Source of the DNA: an uncultured Pelagibacteraceae bacterium
Lineage (GTDB): Bacteria; Pseudomonadota; Alphaproteobacteria; Pelagibacterales; Pelagibacteraceae
Reading direction: 5' to 3'
DNA: 64,000 bases
Assembly (NCBI GenBank): GCA_902516625.1
Contig: CABXYU010000002.1
Span: 26,411-90,410, forward strand
The notes below the pieces were generated by a model. The model saw only the letters and a list, made by a program, of their open reading frames with translations, searched no databases and was not told where the DNA came from. Both the position numbers and the translations under genes were made by a program. The first letter of the stretch is position 1, and each line of letters begins with the position of its first letter. Below, piece by piece: positions 9,606 through 20,217 of the stretch.

Positions 9606-9824
9606 CTAATCTTCATCCTCTTCTCTCCAATTTTTTTCATACATTAACCAAGCTGCAAATATAACTGAAAATGTACCAACAATCATACCATAATCAAATC
9701 CAGTTTGTTGATCATATAAGTACCAACCTAATTGAGTGGCTCCAATCGGAGGGATTGTAAGAATTGCCATAAGTATTACAATTCTATATGGATATCTTGG
9801 TTTTTTCATATCCCAATCTACCAA
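9606..9824 (-). CDS. Small membrane protein, unknown function
   Basis: 72-aa ORF, two TM segments, 3 bp from adjacent gene. Confidence 0.55.
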   Translation of the reverse strand: MVDWDMKKPRYPYRIVILMAILTIPPIGATQLGWYLYDQQTGFDYGMIVGTFSVIFAAWLMYEKNWREEDED

Positions 9825-9846
9825 AAATTATTTGCTAATTTAAATG

Positions 9847-10692
9847 TTAAATTTGCGATCTTTTGAAACAGTCGATTGTATTTTTTAACAAACAAGCGAT
9901 AGTCATTGGTCCAACACCACCGGGCACTGGTGTAAGTGCTTTTGCATTTTTTGATACCTCTTCAAAAGCCACATCCCCTACAATTCCTTTATCAGTTTTA
10001 TTAATTCCAACATCTATTACTATTGCATCTTTTTTAACCCAGTCTCCTTTTACAAGTTCTGGAATACCAACTGCTGCAACTATAATATCTGCTTCCAAAC
10101 ATTCTGCCTTAAGATCTTTTGTTTTTGAATGAGTGATCGTCACCGTGCAATTTTCTTTTAAAAGAAGTTGCGTCATAGGTTTACCATTTAAATTTGATCT
10201 TCCAACTACAACCGCTTTTTTTCCATTTAAATTTGGTTCAATCTTTTTTATTAACAAATAACATCCTAAAGGGGTACATGGCACTGAACTTTCATAACCT
10301 GAAGACAGATTCCCAACGTTCATAGGGTGGAAACCATCAACATCTTTTGAAGGATCGATTGTCTCAATTACTTTTTGTTTATCAATATGATTAGGCAGTG
10401 GCAATTGAACTAAAATGCCAGACACTGATTCATCTTGGTTTAATTCTTTAATTTTATTTAAAATAACTTTTTCCTCAACACTGTCAGGATACTTAATCAC
10501 GTCAGATTTTAGACCAACTTCTTTTGCAGATTTTTCTTTATTTCTAACATAAATCTGGCTTGGTGTAAGATCTCCAATTAAAATCACAGTTAAACCAGGA
10601 ATCTTTTTATATTTATTTTTTAAGTCTGAAACCTCTTTTTTAAGCTCCTCTCTTAATAATGCAGCTTCTTTTTTACCATCAATTAAAATCAT
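9847..10692 (-). CDS. folD: Methylenetetrahydrofolate dehydrogenase/cyclohydrolase
   Basis: GILVQLPLPNHI, PSKDVDGFHPMNVG, PCTPLGC, VVVGRSNLNGKPM, TPVPGGVGPMT. Confidence 0.97.
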   Translation of the reverse strand: MILIDGKKEAALLREELKKEVSDLKNKYKKIPGLTVILIGDLTPSQIYVRNKEKSAKEVGLKSDVIKYPDSVEEKVILNKIKELNQDESVSGILVQLPLPNHIDKQKVIETIDPSKDVDGFHPMNVGNLSSGYESSVPCTPLGCYLLIKKIEPNLNGKKAVVVGRSNLNGKPMTQLLLKENCTVTITHSKTKDLKAECLEADIIVAAVGIPELVKGDWVKKDAIVIDVGINKTDKGIVGDVAFEEVSKNAKALTPVPGGVGPMTIACLLKNTIDCFKRSQI

Positions 10693-10696
10693 AAAT

Positions 10697-10987
10697 TTAG
10701 AATATTATTGGTGCAATGTAGAGCTTCATACACATTTCTATAAACCAAATCAATAGTAGTAAAATTATTGGAGAAATATCTAAGGCGCCCAAATTTGGTA
10801 GAAAACGTCTTATTCTTTTTAAAAAAGGATCAGTTAGTCGATATGTGAGCTCTAAAAGAGCATAAACAAATCTATTTTGTGTGTTAAGAACGTTAAAAGC
10901 AATTAACCAACTTACAACAACATTTGCTATCACTACATAAGAATAAAGTTTTAATATTTGTAAAACTAAATAAAAAATAGCTATCAT
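10697..10987 (-). CDS. YggT family membrane protein
   Basis: YSYVVIANVVVSWLIAFNV, LTDPFLKRIRRFLPNLGALDISPIILLLLI. Confidence 0.88.
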   Translation of the reverse strand: MIAIFYLVLQILKLYSYVVIANVVVSWLIAFNVLNTQNRFVYALLELTYRLTDPFLKRIRRFLPNLGALDISPIILLLLIWFIEMCMKLYIAPIIF

Positions 10988-12075
10988 TTTTTTTCAATAT
11001 AGATTGAAGAACTTGGAAATGCGAAAGAGGCTTTATTGTTCTCTACAATTTGTTTAATTTCAATAGCAAGTTTTTCTTTTACGGATAACCACTCATTCCA
11101 ACTGCTTGACTTAGTAAAACAACGTACATACATATCTATTGAACTATCTGAAAATTTATCAACTCTGACTGCAATTCCTATACTTGTATTAAAATCCTCA
11201 CTTTTTTTAATATGTGACTCAATATCGTTTCGTATTTTTTTTAATTGATCTACAGTCGTATCATATTGAAGTGTAATTACCCAACTTATCAACCAGTTTG
11301 ATGTTTCACTTACATTCACAACTGCATTTTCTGCAAATTGAAAATTAGGAATTATTGCTAATGATTTATCAAATTTTCTTATTGTTGTTGATCGAAAACC
11401 AATTTTTTCTACAATACCTTCTATAATGCCATCAACTAAAATCCAGTCACCTATCTTAAATCTTTTTTCAACAAGAACTAAAATTCCTGAAATTAAATTT
11501 TTAAATAAATCTTGTGCTCCTAATGCTACTGCAACTCCAAATAAACCTAGCCCAGCAATAATTGGACCGATTTTAATACCCCATAATTCAAGTACGGCCG
11601 CAAGTCCTAAAATAAATATTAAAATTTTAAGTGATTTTATAATCCAACCAATTAACTCTCTTGTTAAAAGTTTGTCTAAACCACTCAAGATATAGGATAT
11701 CGGTTCGATTACCTGATGAATAATCCAAAAGATTAGTATTGTAATTAATGTTCTGTTGATAGTGTCGACTATCTCTCGACCTTCCAAAGAAAAAGTCATG
11801 TAGTAACTTGCAATAAAGAAACCCAGAACAATTGGTAAAAATCTTGCTGGTCCAATTAATGCTGAAACAAAAGTGTCATCGAGTTTATTCGTAGTTCTTT
11901 TTGAAATTATTTCTAATTTTTTAATAATTAATTTACTAATTATTCCTCTAAAGATTAAAAATATAAGAAAAATTCCTAAACCAATTAATATTTGAAAAAT
12001 ATCAACACCAAGTATTCCTTTATTCCATACAGACAAAAATATTTCAGAAAAGTTATCAAATAATTCCATAATCAA
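10984..12075 (-). CDS. Small-conductance mechanosensitive (MscS-type) channel
   Basis: GPIIAGLGLFGVAVALGAQDLFKNLISGILVLVEKRFKIGDWILVDGIIEGIVEKIGFRSTTIR. Confidence 0.92.
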   Translation of the reverse strand: MIMELFDNFSEIFLSVWNKGILGVDIFQILIGLGIFLIFLIFRGIISKLIIKKLEIISKRTTNKLDDTFVSALIGPARFLPIVLGFFIASYYMTFSLEGREIVDTINRTLITILIFWIIHQVIEPISYILSGLDKLLTRELIGWIIKSLKILIFILGLAAVLELWGIKIGPIIAGLGLFGVAVALGAQDLFKNLISGILVLVEKRFKIGDWILVDGIIEGIVEKIGFRSTTIRKFDKSLAIIPNFQFAENAVVNVSETSNWLISWVITLQYDTTVDQLKKIRNDIESHIKKSEDFNTSIGIAVRVDKFSDSSIDMYVRCFTKSSSWNEWLSVKEKLAIEIKQIVENNKASFAFPSSSIYIEKK

Positions 12076-12770
12076 ATCTTATATAACAAAAATTCCTCTT
12101 CACCAGGATGAAATAAAAAAATTTTTTTCCACTTAATTTCATTCAAAATTGAAGAGGTTTTTTCACTTATACACATTAAGTTTGTATCCATCCAAATATT
12201 TTGAACTTTATTCATCTTTATAAAATTTAAAAAACTCAAGGCACTATTTTTTGAATAAATATACACGATGTCAGGTATTTTTACCTTAAGTTCGGAGACA
12301 AAGCTTTCATCAAAATTTTTTATGTGAGAAGTTTTATAATTGATAAGTCTATTTATTCTAATTCCCTCATCTAAAAGTTCACGATCTAGTTCTGTTGAAA
12401 TCGTATCCCCGCTTACATATATCATCTTACCATTTTTTTTATCAAAATTTTGTAAGATAAGTTCTTTTAAATTTCGAACATTTCCCTCTGCGGATATTAC
12501 GTTTTGAAATCCAACTTTTTTTGCTTTTTTTTCTGTTCCTGCTCCAACACAAAAACATAAAATTTTTTTATCTATATCTCCTAATTTTAAAAATTTTATT
12601 GCATTAGCACTTGTAAATACAATTGCTTTATAATCAGCAAAATTTATTATTCCATAATTAACTGATTGAATTTCTAATAATGGTAGATGTGAAACTTGAT
12701 GACCAAGAAACCTTAATTTTGAAATCATTTCCAATGAGTCTTCTAGTGGTCTTGTTAACAAAATATGCAT
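12072..12770 (-). CDS. hemD: Uroporphyrinogen-III synthase
   Basis: MHILLTRPLEDS start at 12770 rather than the ORF-track 12833; AIVFTSANAIKFL; adjacent to hemC. Confidence 0.85.
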   Translation of the reverse strand: MHILLTRPLEDSLEMISKLRFLGHQVSHLPLLEIQSVNYGIINFADYKAIVFTSANAIKFLKLGDIDKKILCFCVGAGTEKKAKKVGFQNVISAEGNVRNLKELILQNFDKKNGKMIYVSGDTISTELDRELLDEGIRINRLINYKTSHIKNFDESFVSELKVKIPDIVYIYSKNSALSFLNFIKMNKVQNIWMDTNLMCISEKTSSILNEIKWKKIFLFHPGEEEFLLYKI

Positions 12771-12774
12771 TTTT

Positions 12775-13692
12775 TTATTTTTTATAAGAATTATTAGATT
12801 TGTCTTTAAGTTTTTTGCCCACCTCTTCTCCAATCACTTTTGCATTTTCTAAGGATGCTGTTTTTTTTTCATAAAATCTTTTTGATCCATCTAACGAAAA
12901 AAGTTCAGCCTCGAGTATGAGATTGTTATTATCAATCTTTGCGTGGACACCAACCGCAGTTTCGCAATCGCCTTCTAAAATTTTTAAAACACTTCTTTCT
13001 GCTTGTACTACTTGATAAGTATTCAGATGATTTATTTTTTTAAGTATAGAATGAATATAATCATCATCATGTCTACATTGAAGAGCGACAATCCCCTGAC
13101 CAGCACATGGCACTATTTCAGAAGTTGAAAAGAATTGAGTGATTTTTTTTTCTAATTTCAATGATTTTAATCCTGCATAAGCAAGTATTATACCATCATA
13201 TAGACCATCATTTAATTTTTTTATCCTAGTTTCGACATTACCTCTAATTAATTGACAGTTTGCATCAGATCTAATTTTCTTAATTTGAAACTCTCTTCGA
13301 AATGATGAAGTTCCAATAATAGGATTTTTTTTTAATTCTTTGAGTTTTTTTTCGTTGCTAGTGATAAGTATTTCCCGGGGGTCATTTCTTTTTAAAAAAG
13401 TATTTGTAATTAGACCATTAGTCTCCATTGTTGGCATATCTTTTAACGCATGAACAGCAATATCAATTTCTTTTTTTAAAAGTTCTTTTTCTATATTTGA
13501 TGAAAATAATCCCTTTCCTCCAACATCTGACAACCTTTTGTTTTGGAATTGATCTCCTTGAGTAGAAATTTCTTTAATCAAAATATCATCAGATTTAAAA
13601 TTTGAATTTTCTAATATCTTATCTTTTGCATCTTGGGCATATTTTAGTGCCAGTTTGCTACCTCTAGATCCAATAATAATTTTATTTTTCAT
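12775..13692 (-). CDS. hemC: Hydroxymethylbilane synthase (porphobilinogen deaminase)
   Basis: IIGSRGSKLALKYA, IAVHALKDMPT, GTSSFRRE, LRGNVETRIKKL, EGDCETAVGVHA. Confidence 0.97.
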   Translation of the reverse strand: MKNKIIIGSRGSKLALKYAQDAKDKILENSNFKSDDILIKEISTQGDQFQNKRLSDVGGKGLFSSNIEKELLKKEIDIAVHALKDMPTMETNGLITNTFLKRNDPREILITSNEKKLKELKKNPIIGTSSFRREFQIKKIRSDANCQLIRGNVETRIKKLNDGLYDGIILAYAGLKSLKLEKKITQFFSTSEIVPCAGQGIVALQCRHDDDYIHSILKKINHLNTYQVVQAERSVLKILEGDCETAVGVHAKIDNNNLILEAELFSLDGSKRFYEKKTASLENAKVIGEEVGKKLKDKSNNSYKK

Positions 13693-13744
13693 AAATTTAT
13701 TTCTTATTTGTATAAAGATTGTACTATTATTAAAAACAATTTTA

Positions 13745-14818
13745 ATGATTAAAAAACCTATAATAATTGGAATTGAAACTAGTTGTGACGAAACTGCTGC
13801 ATCAATAATAACTGAGGATGAACAAGGAACTCCGTTGGTTCTCTCTAATATAATATCGAGCCAAATAAATGTTCATAAGGAATTTGGAGGTGTGGTACCA
13901 GAATTAGCAGCTAGATCTCATTTAGAAAAAATTGATCTTATTGTAAAAAAAGCGATTGATGATAGTGGTATAAAATTTTCAGAAATAGATGCAGTGGCAT
14001 CAACTGCTGGACCTGGTCTCATAGTTTGCTTATCAGTTGGTCTTAGCTTTGGAAAAGCAATTGCTTTAAGTTTAGACAAACCCTTCATAGCTGTAAATCA
14101 TCTGGAAGGTCACGCTCTCAGTCCGAGACTAAATTCAAATTTAGAATACCCTTACTTACTATTATTAATTTCTGGAGGACATTCGCAGTTTCTAAATGTT
14201 AAAAAATTTGGAAAGTATGAGAGGTTAGGGACAACTATTGATGACGCACTAGGTGAGGCGTTTGATAAAACTGCAAAAGTTTTAGGGATAGATTTTCCTG
14301 GTGGACCACAAATTGAAATTTTATCTAAAAAAGGAAACCCTGATAAGTATGACTTGCCAAAACCAATTTTTCATAGAGGTGGCTGCAATTTATCCTTTGC
14401 TGGTTTAAAAACTGCAGTATTGAAGATCGCAAAAGAAATTAAAACTGACCAAGAAAAGTTTGATTTGGCTGCCTCATTTCAGAAAACTATTGAAATGATT
14501 TTAAGAAAAAAAACGCTTGAAGCTTTTGTTCAATTTGAAAAAAAAAATCAATTAAAGGAAAAAGTGTTTGTAATTGCTGGTGGTGTAGCAGCTAATAAAA
14601 AAATAAGATCTATGCTCGTTGATCTTTGTAAAGAACAAAATTATAAAAGTATTTTTCCGCCAATTAACCTTTGTGGTGATAACGCTGCCATGATAGGAAT
14701 GGTGGGTCTTGAGAAATTTAAACTAAAACAATTTAATGAATTAGATTGTTCTGCAAAACCAAGATGGGCATTGGATGAAAAAGCTACTTTTCTAAAAGGC
14801 GCTGGAATTAAATTATAA
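13745..14818 (+). CDS. tsaD: tRNA N6-adenosine threonylcarbamoyltransferase
   Basis: IIGIETSCDETAASI, HKEFGGVVPELAARSH, NHLEGHALSPRL, LLISGGHSQFL, DALGEAFDKTAKVLG; start chosen at MIKKPIIIGIETSCDE. Confidence 0.97.
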   Translation: MIKKPIIIGIETSCDETAASIITEDEQGTPLVLSNIISSQINVHKEFGGVVPELAARSHLEKIDLIVKKAIDDSGIKFSEIDAVASTAGPGLIVCLSVGLSFGKAIALSLDKPFIAVNHLEGHALSPRLNSNLEYPYLLLLISGGHSQFLNVKKFGKYERLGTTIDDALGEAFDKTAKVLGIDFPGGPQIEILSKKGNPDKYDLPKPIFHRGGCNLSFAGLKTAVLKIAKEIKTDQEKFDLAASFQKTIEMILRKKTLEAFVQFEKKNQLKEKVFVIAGGVAANKKIRSMLVDLCKEQNYKSIFPPINLCGDNAAMIGMVGLEKFKLKQFNELDCSAKPRWALDEKATFLKGAGIKL

Positions 14819-15231
14819 TGCAGTATTGGTTAGTAAAATCTGAACCAGATGTGTGGTCCATTGACCAGCAGAAAAAAGCTGGAAAAAAAGGTGCTGCATG
14901 GGATGGGGTAAGAAATTATCAAGCTGCTAAAAATTTAAAAAATATGAAAAAAGGAGACCTGTGTTTTTTTTACCATTCGAATATAGGTAAAGAAATAGTT
15001 GGAATTGTTAAGGTTATTAAAGAGTATTATGCAGATAAAACAGACCAATCTGGACGTTTTGTTGCTGTAACAGTAAAATTTTTAAGGAAATTGGATAAAC
15101 CTATAACCTTAGAAAAAATAAAAAAAAACAAGCAATTAAGCCATTTATCATTAATAAAACAAAGTAGATTATCTGTAATGCCAATAGATTCTAAAAGCTG
15201 GAAAATTTTAAATAACATGAGTAAGATTTGA
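14818..15231 (+). CDS. EVE domain-containing protein
   Basis: [42 protein letters not shown]. Confidence 0.93.
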   Translation: MQYWLVKSEPDVWSIDQQKKAGKKGAAWDGVRNYQAAKNLKNMKKGDLCFFYHSNIGKEIVGIVKVIKEYYADKTDQSGRFVAVTVKFLRKLDKPITLEKIKKNKQLSHLSLIKQSRLSVMPIDSKSWKILNNMSKI

Positions 15232-15244
15232 TAAAAGAGAATTT

Positions 15245-17329
15245 ATGCCAAAAAAAAAGAAGAAATCTAAAATAAAAAAAAAGTCTACTAGAAAAAAAAG
15301 TAAAACTAAAAAAAGAAAATCAACACAAAGAACTAAGAATAATAAGACTTTAAAAAAGAGATCCTCTGAAAAAAAAGTTTTAAAAAATCCATCAACTGAA
15401 TTGATTTTTAAAACAAAAAAAGAATGGATTAAAAATAGCCTAGCAAACAAACAACAATATCAAACTAAATATAGTGAGTCGATTAAAAATAATAACTCTT
15501 TTTGGAAAAAAGAAGGAAAGAGAATAACGTGGATTAAACCATATAAAAAAATTAAGGATGTAAAATATAGCAAAGATGAGGTTAGAATAAAGTGGTATGA
15601 AGATGGAACATTAAATGCTTCTGCAAATTGTATTGATAGACATCTTAAAGACAAAAAAGATAAAACCGCAATAATTTGGGTAGGTGACGACCCAAAAGAT
15701 ACTCAAAAAATTTCTTACAAACAACTCCATCAAAAAGTGTCTAAAGCAGCAAATGGATTAAAAAAACTTGGTATAAAAAAAGGTGATCGCGTTACAATTT
15801 ATTTAACAATGATACCTGAGCTTGCAATTTTAATGTTGGCATGTGCTAGAATTGGTGCAATTCACTCAATAATTTTTGGAGGATTTTCTGCTGAGTCTAT
15901 TTCTGGAAGAGTGAATGACTGTAAGTCCGAATATATTATTACTGCAGATGAGGGAGTAAGAGGTGGAAAAACTATTCCATTAAAAGCTACAACTGATGAG
16001 GCATTAACTAACTGTCCTAATGTAAAAAAATGTATTGTAGTCAAAAGGACTGGAAATTATGTTTTTTGGAATAATGAAAGAGATGTTTGGTATCATGATT
16101 TAATTAAAGATGTTTCTAATTTTTGTGAGCCAGAAGAGATGAATGCAGAAGATCCGCTATTCATTCTTTATACTTCAGGATCTACTGGAAAGCCGAAAGG
16201 TGTACTTCACACAACAGGTGGATATATGGTTTATGCATCAATGACTCATCAGTATATTTTTAATTATAAACCAAAAGATATTTATTGGTGCACAGCAGAT
16301 ATTGGATGGGTTACAGGCCATAGTTACATTATTTATGGACCTTTAGCTAACGGAGCCACGACAATAATGTTTGAAGGTGTTCCTAATTACCCTGACAGTT
16401 CAAGATGGTGGCAAATTGTGGATAAGTTTAAGGTCAATACATTTTATACAGCTCCTACAGCAATCAGGGCTTTGATGAGAGAGGGAGATGATCCTGTAAA
16501 CAAAACATCAAGAAAATCACTAAAACTTCTTGGTACAGTAGGTGAACCAATTAATCCTGAAGCATGGATGTGGTATTATAAGACAGTTGGTAATTCAAAA
16601 TGTCCTATAGTAGATACATGGTGGCAAACTGAAACTGGAGGAATTTTGATAGCTCCTCAAACTGGAGCTATACCTTTAAAACCTGGATCAGCTACAAAGC
16701 CATTCTATGGAATTAAGCCATCAATTTTAGATAAAGATGGAAATGAAATTAAGGGAGCCGGAGAAGGTAGACTATGTATATCTCAATCTTGGCCTGGCCA
16801 AATGAGAACTGTTTATGGTGACCATCAAAGATTTATTGATACTTATTTTTCACAGTTTAATGGAAAATATTTTACTGGTGATGGGTGCAGGAGAGATAAG
16901 GACGGTTACTATTGGATTACAGGTAGAGTAGATGATGTGATTATAGTTTCTGGACATAATTTAGGAACTGCAGAGATAGAAAGTGCTTTCGTTGCTCATC
17001 CTAAAGTTGCTGAAGCAGCTGTTGTTGGCTATCCGCACGATATTAAGGGAAATGGATTGTACTGCTATGTTACGTTGAACGTAGGTGAAAATGAAACTGG
17101 AGAATTAGAAAGAGATTTAAAATTGTGGGTTAGAAAACAGATAGGTCCGTTAGCAACGCCAGATTTGATACACTTCTCGCCTGGTCTTCCAAAAACAAGA
17201 TCTGGAAAAATTATGAGAAGAATTTTACGAAAGATAGCGGCCAACGAGCATGAACAATTAGGTGATACCACTACCTTGGCTGATCCAAGTGTTGTTACAA
17301 GTTTAGTTCAGAATAGAAAAAATATCTAA
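15245..17329 (+). CDS. acsA: Acetyl-CoA synthetase with lysine-rich N-terminal extension
   Basis: [91 protein letters not shown]-term [31 protein letters not shown]. Confidence 0.95.
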   Translation: MPKKKKKSKIKKKSTRKKSKTKKRKSTQRTKNNKTLKKRSSEKKVLKNPSTELIFKTKKEWIKNSLANKQQYQTKYSESIKNNNSFWKKEGKRITWIKPYKKIKDVKYSKDEVRIKWYEDGTLNASANCIDRHLKDKKDKTAIIWVGDDPKDTQKISYKQLHQKVSKAANGLKKLGIKKGDRVTIYLTMIPELAILMLACARIGAIHSIIFGGFSAESISGRVNDCKSEYIITADEGVRGGKTIPLKATTDEALTNCPNVKKCIVVKRTGNYVFWNNERDVWYHDLIKDVSNFCEPEEMNAEDPLFILYTSGSTGKPKGVLHTTGGYMVYASMTHQYIFNYKPKDIYWCTADIGWVTGHSYIIYGPLANGATTIMFEGVPNYPDSSRWWQIVDKFKVNTFYTAPTAIRALMREGDDPVNKTSRKSLKLLGTVGEPINPEAWMWYYKTVGNSKCPIVDTWWQTETGGILIAPQTGAIPLKPGSATKPFYGIKPSILDKDGNEIKGAGEGRLCISQSWPGQMRTVYGDHQRFIDTYFSQFNGKYFTGDGCRRDKDGYYWITGRVDDVIIVSGHNLGTAEIESAFVAHPKVAEAAVVGYPHDIKGNGLYCYVTLNVGENETGELERDLKLWVRKQIGPLATPDLIHFSPGLPKTRSGKIMRRILRKIAANEHEQLGDTTTLADPSVVTSLVQNRKNI

Positions 17330-17970
17330 AATTTTATTCTTTCATTAAATTCTTTTTTTACAACATCCCATTTTAAAATCACAGAATTGAGAACTATTTT
17401 ACGATCTAAATTTTTTAAATCTTCTGCAATTGGTGCCCACTCATATAATGATAAAGCACTGGGGTTAAATGGTAAATCAATATGATAATTTTCCCAATCA
17501 ATATTCTGTAATCTGTCTTCAAAACTTTTTTTTGCTTTATCTATAATTTCAATTGGCATTTTATTTGAAGTTTCATCATCTAAAATCTTTAAAAAAATTT
17601 CTTTTGCCTTTTCGGTTTCTTGATAGTTAAAACTTGCTTTCAATTTTGAAAATGTAAAGAATGTTAGATCCTGAAGAGCAACTGCATAAATATTCCACTT
17701 AGCTAAGTTAACCGAATCCATAAATGTATCGTTTTCAAAGTGAAGGACGTACCTGGTCCCCATCCTCGTTTTAAGATACCCATAAAGAGTGACCTGACTT
17801 ACCCATGCAGATTTTGTTTGAATAAAGGATTCAAGTTGATCTAGATTATTAATTTTTCCTTTTGGGACGAAAGCTTTGAACATAGTGAAGAGGTAAGTCT
17901 TAAAATCATGCCAAGTTAAGTCTCTCCACGTTAATTTGTATTTCCCCATAAAAAACCCTATTTTTGACAC
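17326..17970 (-). CDS. Conserved hypothetical protein between acsA and a symporter operon
   Basis: 214-aa continuous ORF; 4-bp 3' overlap with acsA; no motif recognised. Confidence 0.7.
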   Translation of the reverse strand: MSKIGFFMGKYKLTWRDLTWHDFKTYLFTMFKAFVPKGKINNLDQLESFIQTKSAWVSQVTLYGYLKTRMGTRYVLHFENDTFMDSVNLAKWNIYAVALQDLTFFTFSKLKASFNYQETEKAKEIFLKILDDETSNKMPIEIIDKAKKSFEDRLQNIDWENYHIDLPFNPSALSLYEWAPIAEDLKNLDRKIVLNSVILKWDVVKKEFNERIKF

Positions 17971-18074
17971 TTATAACTAGAAAACGCTAGTAAATGTACC
18001 AATTTTAACACTTTAAATCTATTTCATAATGGTTATGGTTTTGGCCAGTTATAACTAAAAAGAGAGAGGTATAA

Positions 18075-18335
18075 ATGTCAAAACAAGAACAACATTGGGA
18101 AAAATCCAAGGGTTTGCTATTTATGACGTTAGCAATTTGGTTTGTATTCTCGATTGGCATCTTCTTATTTGGAGCTGAGATGAACGAAGTTGGAGGACCA
18201 TTTGGTTATCCTTTAACTTATTGGTTCACTTGTCAGGGTTCTCTAGGAATTTTTGTAATCCTAATTTTCTGGTTTGCGAATAGACAAGAGAAAATTGATG
18301 AAGAGTTCGGCTTTTCAGAAAGAGGAGATGACTAA
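18075..18335 (+). CDS. DUF4212 protein, small subunit partner of SSS symporter
   Basis: HWEKSKGLLFMTLAIWFVFSIGIFLFGAEMNEV...GFPLTYWF-like GYPLTYWFTCQGSLGIFVILIFWFANRQEKIDEE. Confidence 0.92.
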   Translation: MSKQEQHWEKSKGLLFMTLAIWFVFSIGIFLFGAEMNEVGGPFGYPLTYWFTCQGSLGIFVILIFWFANRQEKIDEEFGFSERGDD

Positions 18336-20149
18336 TGATAAAAGGTAATTTTATAGACAATTTGCCTAAAGTTTATGGAATCTATACAGGTGGATTTTTA
18401 GGTTTCATAATCATTATGGCAATTGGAGAGCAGATGGGTATGACATCGAAAACAATTGGTATTTGTTTCGTTGCCTTCACAGTAGCCATCTATGCTATAA
18501 TTGGTTATCTATCAAGAACGGCTCAAGCTGATGCTTACTACGTAGCTGGAAGACAAGTACCAACCGTTTTTAACGGAATGGCGACCGCAGCAGACTGGAT
18601 GTCTGGTGCATCATTCGTTGCAATGGCAGGTGGTATTTATTTCAAAGGTTATGGTTATATGGCACTGCTTGTAGGTTGGACTGGTGGATATGTATTAGTC
18701 GCATCTTTATTAGCACCATACTTAAGAAAATTTGGCTGTTACACAGTTCCAGATTTTATAGGTACAAGATACGGTGGTAATTTAAGTAGATTCATGGCAG
18801 TGGTAGTTTTAACTGTTGCATCATTTACATATGTGACTGCACAAATTAACGCTACAGGTACAATTGCGTCTGTTGCACTTGATATTCCATTCCAATACGC
18901 AGTATACGTTGGACTAATAAGTATTTTATTATGTTCAATGCTTGGTGGTATGAGAGGAGTAACTTGGACACAGGTAGCACAGTATATCGTACTAATCATA
19001 GCTTACTTATTACCAGTATTCTGGATCAGTAACAAAATGGGTGCAGGTTTCTTCCCGCACTTCATGTTGGCTGATGAAGTAGCTAGAATTGGTGAACTTG
19101 AGCAGCAATTTGGTTTTGTTGCAAACTCGAAAGAAAATCTTGCGATGGTGCCGAAAGGTTTAGCTGGAATAACTAAAGCTCACTCAGCGGTAAACGCTAC
19201 ACCTTGGGCATTTATTTCATTAGCACTAGCGATGATGATGGGAACAGCTTCATTGCCTCACGTGATGATGAGATATTTTACTACTCCAAGTGTAAAAGCA
19301 GCTAGAAAATCAGTAGGTTGGTCATTATTCTTTATCTTCCTACTTTATTCTTCTGCTCCAATGTTAGCGACACTATCTAAGTTGTCATTGATTGATCCAT
19401 CACTACCAACAGGTATTATTGGTAAATCAATAGCTGAAGTACAATCGATAGATTGGTATCAAAACTGGAACCAAGCAAACTTAATGTTTGTAAGCGACTT
19501 TAACGGAAATGGAACTCTTGAATTAAACGAGTTTTTCATGGGTGGTAAAGCCGTTGTGTTAGCAACTCCAGAAATAGCTGGATTACCATATGTAATCTCA
19601 GGTCTGGTTGCTGCTGGAGGTATGGCTGCTGCCATGTCAACAGCTGATGGTTTGGTTTTAGCAATTGCAAACGCAATCTCACACGATGTTTACTATAAGA
19701 TCATCGATCCAAAAGCTGAGACTGCGAAAAGACTAGTTGTTGCAAGGGTATTACTTGTAGTAATTGGTTTTGCAGGAGCAACAATCGCAGCTCTTGAAAT
19801 CCAAGGTATCCTAGGTTCAGTAATCTGGGCTTTTGACTTTGCGATGTCAGGACTATTCTTCCCACTAGTACTTGGTGTATGGTGGAAGAGAGCTAACAAA
19901 GAAGGTGCTATAGCTGGTATGTTCTTAGGATTAGTTTCTGGTGCTGCTTACCTAGTTTGGGTAAGATCAGGCGGAAGTGGATTCCTAGGTATTACTCAGT
20001 TAACTTTTGGTATCTTTGGTTCGGCTGTCAGCTTAGTAGCTATGGTTGTAGTGAGTTTAATGACTCAAGCACCAAATGCTGCAACGCAGAGAATGGTTGA
20101 TGAGGTTCGGGTGCCATCTGGTAAATCGATCCTTGGCAAACAACACTAA
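18335..20149 (+). CDS. Sodium:solute (cation/acetate-type) symporter
   Basis: AQADAYYVAGRQVPTVFNGMATAADWMSGASFVAMAGGIY, MGTASLPHVMMRYFTT, AAAMSTADGLVLAIANAISHD. Confidence 0.94.
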   Translation: MIKGNFIDNLPKVYGIYTGGFLGFIIIMAIGEQMGMTSKTIGICFVAFTVAIYAIIGYLSRTAQADAYYVAGRQVPTVFNGMATAADWMSGASFVAMAGGIYFKGYGYMALLVGWTGGYVLVASLLAPYLRKFGCYTVPDFIGTRYGGNLSRFMAVVVLTVASFTYVTAQINATGTIASVALDIPFQYAVYVGLISILLCSMLGGMRGVTWTQVAQYIVLIIAYLLPVFWISNKMGAGFFPHFMLADEVARIGELEQQFGFVANSKENLAMVPKGLAGITKAHSAVNATPWAFISLALAMMMGTASLPHVMMRYFTTPSVKAARKSVGWSLFFIFLLYSSAPMLATLSKLSLIDPSLPTGIIGKSIAEVQSIDWYQNWNQANLMFVSDFNGNGTLELNEFFMGGKAVVLATPEIAGLPYVISGLVAAGGMAAAMSTADGLVLAIANAISHDVYYKIIDPKAETAKRLVVARVLLVVIGFAGATIAALEIQGILGSVIWAFDFAMSGLFFPLVLGVWWKRANKEGAIAGMFLGLVSGAAYLVWVRSGGSGFLGITQLTFGIFGSAVSLVAMVVVSLMTQAPNAATQRMVDEVRVPSGKSILGKQH

Positions 20150-20160
20150 ATAATTTTTTT

Positions 20161-20185
20161 AAGGGGCGATTAATTTCGCCCCTTT
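20161..20185 (+). terminator. GC-rich hairpin downstream of the symporter (possible terminator or mRNA 3' stabiliser)
   Basis: AAGGGGCGA-TTAAT-TTCGCCCCTTT stem; the T-run lies before rather than after the stem, so a canonical intrinsic terminator is uncertain. Confidence 0.55.
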
Positions 20186-20217
20186 AAATTCCTTTCATTT
20201 TCCAATATAAATTTTAG

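Noticed and set aside
12771-12833. Upstream extension of hemD (MEKRWAKNLKTNLIILIKNKK)
   Set aside because: Overlaps the hemC 3' end; MHILLTRP at 12770 is the natural HemD start
15208-15450. Antisense [30 protein letters not shown]...
   Set aside because: Phe/Leu-rich shadow of the lysine-rich acs N-terminus
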